NCBI GenBank assembly: GCA_033297075.1
Contig: MU858449.1
Coordinates: forward strand, 1 to 10,259
Source of the DNA: Rhypophila decipiens
Taxonomy: Eukaryota; Ascomycota; Sordariomycetes; Sordariales; Naviculisporaceae
Direction of reading: 5' to 3'
Length of the DNA stretch: 10,259 bases
The position numbers were made by a program, and so were the translations under genes. Under the pieces are notes generated by a model. That model had not been told where the DNA came from, searched no databases, and saw only the letters and a list, made by a program, of their open reading frames with translations. Shown here piece after piece: positions 6,049-10,259 of this stretch; within the stretch, counting starts at the first letter, position 1; each line of letters starts with the position of its first letter.

Positions 6049-7108
6049 TGGAAAGAAATGGGCCTGTGAGGCCTGTATAAGGGGGCATCGTAGCACCCAA
6101 TGTAGTCATCGAGGTTAGCAAGCGATTTTTACCGTTTTAGTAATGGTACTAACTATTTTGGGAATTGGAGGTCGTCTACTCAAGCAAGTTAAGATGGTGG
6201 GCCGGCCACCAAAAACTCAGACTACCTTGGACAATGGAATATCTTGCATCCCCGTCTACACCAGCGGCGACTCTAGCAGCTTCGCGGACCCAGGCGAGGA
6301 CTTGGCGCAGATATCGGGTACCCATCCACACCCAGCCGGTGGTGCGCTCTCGGAACAGAGTCAGGTGGACGGCGATGGCAGCTGCCTTGAGCCTAAATGG
6401 GTATGGGACGATTTCATCGGATCCGCAAATTCCGACGAGAATCGATACCCAGATCTCGGACAGCTCAAGGTTTGGAGTAACGGTGATCCAGAGCTGCTTC
6501 CCCATGCTCTAACTCCCGGCGTCATTTCCGCCGTCGAGAATCCAGAGACCAGCGCTTTCAGCAGTTTCACGAAGCCAGGAGAGAATTGGACCAACATTTC
6601 AGCCGCACATATGTTGCTACTCTCAGAGCCGCCAACGGCACAGTGCCTGCCTTCATTCTCCCCCCCAATCCCAGACCATAGCCAGAGCAACATGTACACA
6701 ACCTACCCGCCACCATCATACATGACAGATTACTACCCGTCGACGACCGACGCGAGCTTACCATCGCATTACCCAGTGTCGTCGATTATGGGCCAAAGTC
6801 ACCAGGAAACGAGTGGCCAGGTCAGAGGGGTACACAGCCGGCCGAAGCCTCAATGCTGGGAACACGGGTGCAACGGCCGCCAGTTTTCGACCTTTGGCAA
6901 TCTCCTCCGCCACCAACGTGAGAAGTCAGGCCAAGCAACCAAGGCGACGTGCCCCGAATGCGGCGCTGAGTTCACCCGGACAACAGCGAGAAACGGCCAC
7001 CTCATGGATGGCAAGTGCAAGACGAAACTCGCGGCCGGTAGCGCGGGCAACTCTGTGAAGGCCGACTCCCCCGAAAAGGACAAGGGCTCTTTTGGCAGGA
7101 GGATATGA
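6032..7108 (+). CDS. Transcription factor with N-terminal copper fist and C-terminal C2H2-like zinc fingers
   Basis: The coding sequence is join(6032-6113, 6171-7108), 339 residues. The start at 6032 (AAAATGGGC) is chosen because copper fists begin at or near the initiator Met. Residues 1-41 form the fist: C12-x2-C15-x8-C24-x-H26 are the Zn ligands, and RGHR (17-20) is the conserved DNA-contact segment. The (R/K)GRP minor-groove motif appears as VGRP (37-40), with the basic residue lost. Known copper-fist factors (Ace1, Mac1, Cuf1 types) bind copper-response elements in the nucleus and sense Cu+ through Cys-rich clusters; no such cluster is present here. The middle (about 45-240) is Ser/Pro/Thr-rich and likely disordered. 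The C-terminus has two finger-like motifs: C256-x4-C261 with H275, lacking a clear fourth ligand, and C288-x2-C291-x12-H304-x5-C310, a C2HC-type finger. It is probably a nuclear DNA-binding regulator. Whether it still responds to copper cannot be told. Confidence 0.82.
6114..6170 (+). other. Intron of the copper-fist gene
   Basis: The intron is 57 nt with donor GTTAGC, a perfect TACTAAC branch site at 6147-6153 and acceptor TTGGAG ending at 6170. The GAG acceptor is less common than CAG or TAG. A closer TTTTAG at 6140 would give a 27-nt intron with no branch site. Without splicing, GGT TAG stops the copper fist after residue 28. With it, G6113 joins GT to make Gly28 and the fist continues as RLLKQVKMVGRPP. 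Confidence 0.78.
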
Positions 7109-7339
7109 CCAGCAGCAACACGTGTAGACCCAAGCTCCCTTCCGGGTCGATTTTGACAGTATTGTATAAGTAACCTCAACGAATTCGGTCATAGCCAGAA
7201 TGCCCAAATCCAGTTAAAAACTTCTAGACTTGGTCAAGACGTGGTTGCGATTGGTGATAAACTGCTCGATCTTTGTACATTCGTATCATAAAGTAGCGCT
7301 AAGTATATAGATCTTCGCGGCGCTTTTGTGATTCCTTCC
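7109..7339. other. Downstream region of the copper-fist gene, no gene seen
   Basis: This stretch presumably contains the 3' UTR and terminator of the gene ending at 7108. No coding frame with recognisable content and no repeat was found before the transposase remains begin near 7340. Confidence 0.4.
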
Positions 7340-7692
7340 ACAGTGCAATGACACGGACATGTACGCGGCTATTGAAATGGGACAAACGCTTCGTCAACCT
7401 CAAGAACCATGTAAAGGCAAATATCTCGATTTATGGTCTGGGGAATGATCTGGCAAGGGGGTAGGAGCCAGCTTATCATCATGGAGAGGGATGAGGAGGC
7501 CCCCAGGCGAGGTTGTACTGCCAAATCTTACCAGAAGGCTCTACGGAAGGCTTACTCCCCTACTACAATGATTTCCGGCATTTTCAGCAAGATAATGCAA
7601 AGATTCATGTGTGTAAATCGTCCGAGGCTGGCTGCAATCTCACGAAATTTCCTGGATCAAGTGGCCTGCCCACAGTCCAGATCTGAACCCTG
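7340..7692 (+). pseudogene. Frameshifted Tc1/mariner-type (DDE_3) transposase, C-terminal catalytic part
   Basis: Three plus-strand frames carry successive parts of one transposase. From about 7427: RFMVWGMIWQGGRSQL, then IIMERDEEAPRRGCTAKSY. After a shift at about 7540-7555: EGLLPYYNDFRHFQQDNAKIH, containing the DNA-x-x-H motif with the second catalytic Asp. After a second shift at about 7612-7620: GWLQSHEISWIKWPAHSPDL followed by NP, the motif just before the third catalytic acidic residue. Similarity stops after NPV at about 7692, so the third acidic residue and the C-terminus are missing. Upstream, WDKRFVNLKNHV (7377-7412) may belong to the same domain. At least two frameshifts make it inactive. 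It holds the part of the domain missing from the 4.3-kb fragment, but lies on the other strand and is a separate insertion. Confidence 0.78.
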
Positions 7693-7736
7693 TATGTTTG
7701 TAATTCTATCTCTACTCCATACCCAGAAAATCGTAG

Positions 7737-7804
7737 CCACCCTTACCCAGAGTTCCAGCGCCACCACTTTCCACCCTTACCCAGAGTTCCAGCGCCACCA
7801 CTTT
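7737..7804 (+). repeat. Perfect tandem duplication, 2 x 34 bp
   Basis: The unit at 7737-7770 (starting CCACCCTTACCCAG, ending CGCCACCACTTT) is repeated without a single change at 7771-7804. A perfect copy means a recent duplication, probably replication slippage. It lies just after the transposase remains and has no evident coding role. Confidence 0.95.
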
Positions 7805-7831
7805 CTCCCCATCCCCTTATCTATCACTCCG

Positions 7832-7844
7832 CCCCCCCCCCCCC
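7832..7844 (+). repeat. Homopolymer of 13 C
   Basis: Thirteen consecutive C residues follow CACTCCG and precede TCCTCCC. The tract is slippage-prone, and its exact length may be a sequencing uncertainty. Confidence 0.9.
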
Positions 7845-8290
7845 TCCTCCCAGCTGCTGACAACGGGGTTGTTCTCACCAAAATTGGGCGGCGACATCGG
7901 ATGAGAGTTTGGTCCAATTCTCTCTGCCATCGTGAAACTGCCGAAAGCGCTGGTCTCCAAGCCTCTTAACCAACTACAAAATCCAGTCCTTTTCACGCCG
8001 GATCCCTCCAAAGTCCATCCCACGCCCAACACCACACAAACGGAGAACCCATTCCAGCACGGAAAGTAGGTGAATAGACTGGTCAAAAATAGAGCATTGA
8101 AGGCAGATAGATGACTCATGAGTAAAAGAGAGCAAAAGAGAGTAATTGAGGCTTGGCAAGTACTTCCGTTTTTTGTAGCTCATGTATCTTTTTCGGGTTG
8201 GAAAATGTCTCGGAAGAAAAGCGAGGAAAATTTGGATGCAATTAATCTAATTGGTTCAAAATATAGATTTCTGAGCCAAATACGAGCCCA
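7845..8290. other. No gene seen
   Basis: Open frames here are short and low in protein-like content. A palindromic ATGACTCAT (8111-8119) matches the fungal bZIP (Gcn4/CpcA-type) core TGACTCA, but without an adjacent gene its role is unsupported. Short A/G-rich direct repeats (AAAAGAGAG twice, about 8123-8142) lie next to it. Confidence 0.4.
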
Positions 8291-8327
8291 ATAGATCGAC
8301 TGTGTCCCCCCATAGATCGACTGTGTC
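8291..8327 (+). repeat. Direct repeat of 16 bp with 5-bp spacer
   Basis: ATAGATCGACTGTGTC occurs at 8291-8306 and again, identical, at 8312-8327, separated by CCCCC. This could be slippage or a doubled binding site or footprint. No gene is adjacent. Confidence 0.9.
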
Positions 8328-8830
8328 TAACTCTTTCCGGCATGCAAGTCCAAGGCACCTGCACCACAATTTCAACACAAAGCTCCTGCCAATTGCACTT
8401 TCTCCAAGACAAAAAGCGACGTACTTCGGGAAAAAAATTGATCTAAAGCAAGATGCAAATATAGCAATTGCAGTAATGCAAATAACAGTATTGCGGGCTG
8501 TAGCTGCATACCTGGTAGTTCGTGACAGCTATCTCGTTCTGCGGCGCCATCATTCACCAACCTCATCATGCGGTCACATCGTTTTGTTTGATAATGGGTC
8601 AGATAAAATACAAAAGTAGAAAATTATTAAGCTAGTTATTCACCAATATCTCTGTTCCAAAATGTCTAACAAGCTTCTTGATTTGGTCCTCGGGCGCCAA
8701 TCCACGCCCCATTCGAGCAGGTCAGATGTTGTCACGGTGCGAACCTTAGGTGGCAGCTAAGATGTTTGTTGTGCCATGGAGAGAGGAAACTATCTAGGGC
8801 AGATGGCCGGTGGATAAATACAGGTGGGAG
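8328..8830. other. No gene seen
   Basis: The plus-strand frame through 8619 and the minus-strand frame at 8569-8372 have no recognisable content. This is probably intergenic, and its right end would be the 3' flank of the minus-strand CVNH gene remnant. Confidence 0.4.
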
Positions 8831-9172
8831 CTAGGACGCGCTATCACATGACATGCTCCGTGGACTAACCACACAGGGTTGGTGCCGTGACAGATGTCCG
8901 TCAAAGCTGCTGATATACTGGTCTTTTCAAGATTAGTACTATATAAAATATATGCAGAAAAGGGACAGCCCCGTACTTAAGTGGATAGTTGAAGTAGCAG
9001 TCTGGTTGGTTCCCGCTCCTACACCACACGTACAAGTCATATTAACCACGCTATTTAGCTGTTCAGAAAGGTAACAGTTTTCGCAAGATGCAGTAAAATG
9101 GCCGCCACACTTGTCCGTTGAATTGGCAACGCTGAGCTGACCCCCAACGTTCCAGAAACTTGCTGCCAACAT
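8831..9172 (-). CDS. Truncated CVNH (cyanovirin-N homology) protein, probably a gene fragment
   Basis: The minus-strand coding sequence is join(9172-8977, 8922-8831), 95 residues. The first exon reads SFWNVGGQLSVANSTDKCGG, then HFTASCENCYLS, then MTCTCGVGAGTNQTATSTIHL. Splicing continues it as NQYISSFDGHLS. This follows the CVNH pattern: N-x-(D/G)G-x-L closing the first half-domain, F-x-x-(S/T)C-x-N-x-x-L and a second Cys, then ST-x-I-x-L-(N/D)-x-x-I-x-x-(F/I)DG-x-L closing the second. CVNH proteins bind carbohydrates and in fungi are often small secreted proteins. Here the first half-domain and any signal peptide are missing: TAA directly precedes the ATG at 9172, and I found no upstream exon that would supply them. 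An acceptor-like TTGGCAG at 9165-9159 (minus strand) hints that the original gene had an upstream intron there. Translation from 9172 as drawn is therefore doubtful. Confidence 0.55.
8923..8976 (-). other. Intron in the CVNH gene fragment
   Basis: The intron is 54 nt on the minus strand: donor GTACGG, a TACTAAT branch-like motif 12-18 bases from the end, acceptor GAAAAG. Joining A8977 to AC (8922-8921) creates an Asn codon, giving HLNQYISSFDGHL as expected for CVNH. The donor and acceptor are weak, so the support comes mainly from the restored domain. The next AG (ACCAG, ending 8918) would put the second exon out of frame. Confidence 0.5.
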
Positions 9173-9179
9173 TTAATCC

Positions 9180-10036
9180 TTAAGAGAAGATCTACTATTC
9201 TCCCCAGAACAACCCAATTAGCAAGACGATAAAGGATAATCAGGCTAACAGTATATTACCTTTCCGTACTGGAGTACATTGTTCTATACCTTCAGTTTAA
9301 TACTCAAATCACTTGAATGCGAGGGTCCGGGTAAAATATGATTCCCTTGTGTTTGAAGATTCGGAGACGAAGAAGGTTTTTGTTTTTAGAAAGAAAATTA
9401 TATTTGCCGTTTTGTCTCTCATGGGCAAACTGATTCTTTTAGTATAAAGATAGGATTAATTATGGAGGTCCTTGATTCTATAAATATTTACGGGAACAGA
9501 TAATCTACTAGGGTAGCCAAGATACCGAGCCGAAATAACAAGTCATGTAAGGATAGATAAGATGCCCTTGCCGTTTCTGGCTCTTTATGTAGAGGCAATC
9601 TGCAAGGATACACAAGATAACTTCCCTCTCGTAGAGCCGCAAACGGCTCCACGTAGCGTAATAGCAACCAGGTGGCGTAATGCACGACATGGCAGAAATG
9701 GCATAGACGATAACCCTTCTGCTACTAGTATCTTTCCACAGGGCTAAGACATATAATACAGTAGTGACTTCTATAGTAGTTTGGTCAGCGTTTCCTCCAT
9801 CGTCCGGGAAAGCGGTAAATGGCAGTAGCCTTAACTGAACTCATGCGGGAGGCATTTGTAACTCTAGAAAAAGCAGGGGTATCTTGCCAAGCCTTAACCG
9901 ACCTGTGTTGAATCCGCTCCACCAGTTCTTCTTGGCATTAAACCTCTTCCTGTTAATTAATAGTGCCTTCCAGCCACTGTCTTCTCTCGTTCCTGTTCTT
10001 GCTACAGCAATCCATCTAAACACTTTACAGCTGCAT
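9180..10036. other. Gene-poor region
   Basis: About 850 bases, AT-rich to about 9560, contain only short open frames without recognisable content. Two similar stretches, AAGGATAGATAAGAT (9549-9563) and AAGGATACACAAGATAA (9604-9620), and the hairpin at 9634-9649 suggest old repeat sequence. No RNA gene was found. Confidence 0.4.
9634..9649. repeat. Short perfect hairpin
   Basis: GAGCCG (9634-9639) and CGGCTC (9644-9649) form a perfect 6-bp stem with loop CAAA, inside the wider TAGAGCCGCAAACGGCTCCA. There is no gene on either side to end, so it may be part of a degraded inverted-repeat element. Confidence 0.5.
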
Positions 10037-10258
10037 TCAGTTCCAAATGGATGTGGCACCAAGTCCACTCTCCTCTCGAGGATCTGATTCCAGATGCGCG
10101 TTTCCATCTTGGCCAAGGCGTACGTCATTACACATATCGAACGCGGCAGAAGAGCTTGCCACTTCCTGTTGAAAGGTAAGCACCGTATCTGTGTGAGCCG
10201 CATAGTTTTGGAGGAGAGTTCCTTGCTTGATTGAGATACCGAACAGATGTGGGAAACT
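10037..10258 (-). CDS. Possible partial exon entering from the right edge, product not recognised
   Basis: A minus-strand frame is open from the window edge (10258) for 73 codons to a TGA at 10039-10037. It includes ISIKQGTLLQNYAAHTDTVL, then TFQQEVASSSAAFDM and NDVRLGQDG, which read like helical protein sequence. A second frame on the same strand (to 9841) is also open for about 138 codons, but it is richer in Arg, Lys and Trp and less protein-like. I recognise no family for either. The gene, if real, begins outside the window. Confidence 0.25.
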   Translation of the reverse strand, partial: SFPHLFGISIKQGTLLQNYAAHTDTVLTFQQEVASSSAAFDMCNDVRLGQDGNAHLESDPREESGLGATSIWN

Positions 10259-10259
10259 C

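Noticed and set aside
6143..6172. Start of the copper-fist gene at the ATG of 6143
   Set aside because: That ATG lies inside the intron, overlapping the region just before the TACTAAC branch site. Starting there would discard all four zinc ligands of the fist.
8111..8119. bZIP (TGACTCA) binding site
   Set aside because: The match is exact, but no gene lies nearby in a fitting position, and a 7-base match is expected by chance in a window this size with moderate probability.
1..10259. CRISPR array, bacterial operon or prophage
   Set aside because: There are no regularly spaced repeats, no Shine-Dalgarno-led gene strings, and the genes have fungal introns and eukaryotic domains.
1..10259. Strong RIP (repeat-induced point mutation) signature
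   Set aside because: Repeat copies differ by mixed changes, the key transposase change is a transversion, and the short repeats are below the length RIP usually needs. A mild effect cannot be excluded without dinucleotide counts.

Overview
The window reads as nuclear DNA of a filamentous ascomycete. The evidence is short introns of 54-60 nt with fungal donors (GTATGT, GTTAGC) and branch sites (GCTGAC, TACTAAC), a copper-fist transcription factor, kinesin-light-chain-type TPR repeats as in fungal NLR-like proteins, and remains of Tc1/mariner (DDE_3) transposons. The species cannot be named from the sequence. Two apparently intact genes sit in a background of gene fragments, dead transposons and small inverted-repeat elements, so this looks like an accessory, repeat-rich compartment.

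Left part (1-1770): no clear intact gene. A minus-strand reading frame with two internal stops lies at 286-765. From 970 to about 1465 there is a cluster of related repeats, including a 178-bp element with 30-bp imperfect terminal inverted repeats (1221-1398) and a damaged copy of a foldback element that recurs near 4.7 kb.

1778-3436 (+): the first intact gene, two exons, 532 residues. An N-terminal FAR1/WRKY-GCM1-like Cys-rich segment is joined to an ATP-grasp-like C-terminal half. Its real start lies in a 25-nt first exon that a simple reading-frame scan misses.

3950-4800 (-): three unrelated coding fragments in the same orientation lie end to end. They are a DDE_3 transposase N-terminal part with its first catalytic Asp changed to His, a TPR piece of an NLR-like protein, and the C-terminal end of a P-type Ca2+-ATPase. 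A foldback element of about 96 bp follows, then more ends of the first repeat family up to 5026.

6032-7108 (+): the second intact gene, two coding exons plus a probable 5'-UTR intron, 339 residues. It has a complete N-terminal copper fist and two C-terminal C2H2-like zinc fingers, an unusual combination. A His-rich upstream ORF may change its relation to the main start depending on whether the 5'-UTR intron is removed.

Right part (7.3-10.26 kb): a frameshifted DDE_3 transposase copy (7340-7692), a perfect 34-bp tandem duplication and a 13-C tract, a spaced 16-bp direct repeat, a truncated CVNH (cyanovirin-N homology) gene on the minus strand with a believable intron (8831-9172), a long AT-rich gene-poor stretch, and a possible exon entering from the right edge on the minus strand. 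Nothing suggests the two intact genes form a pathway; what they share is a DNA-binding module combined with an unexpected partner domain.
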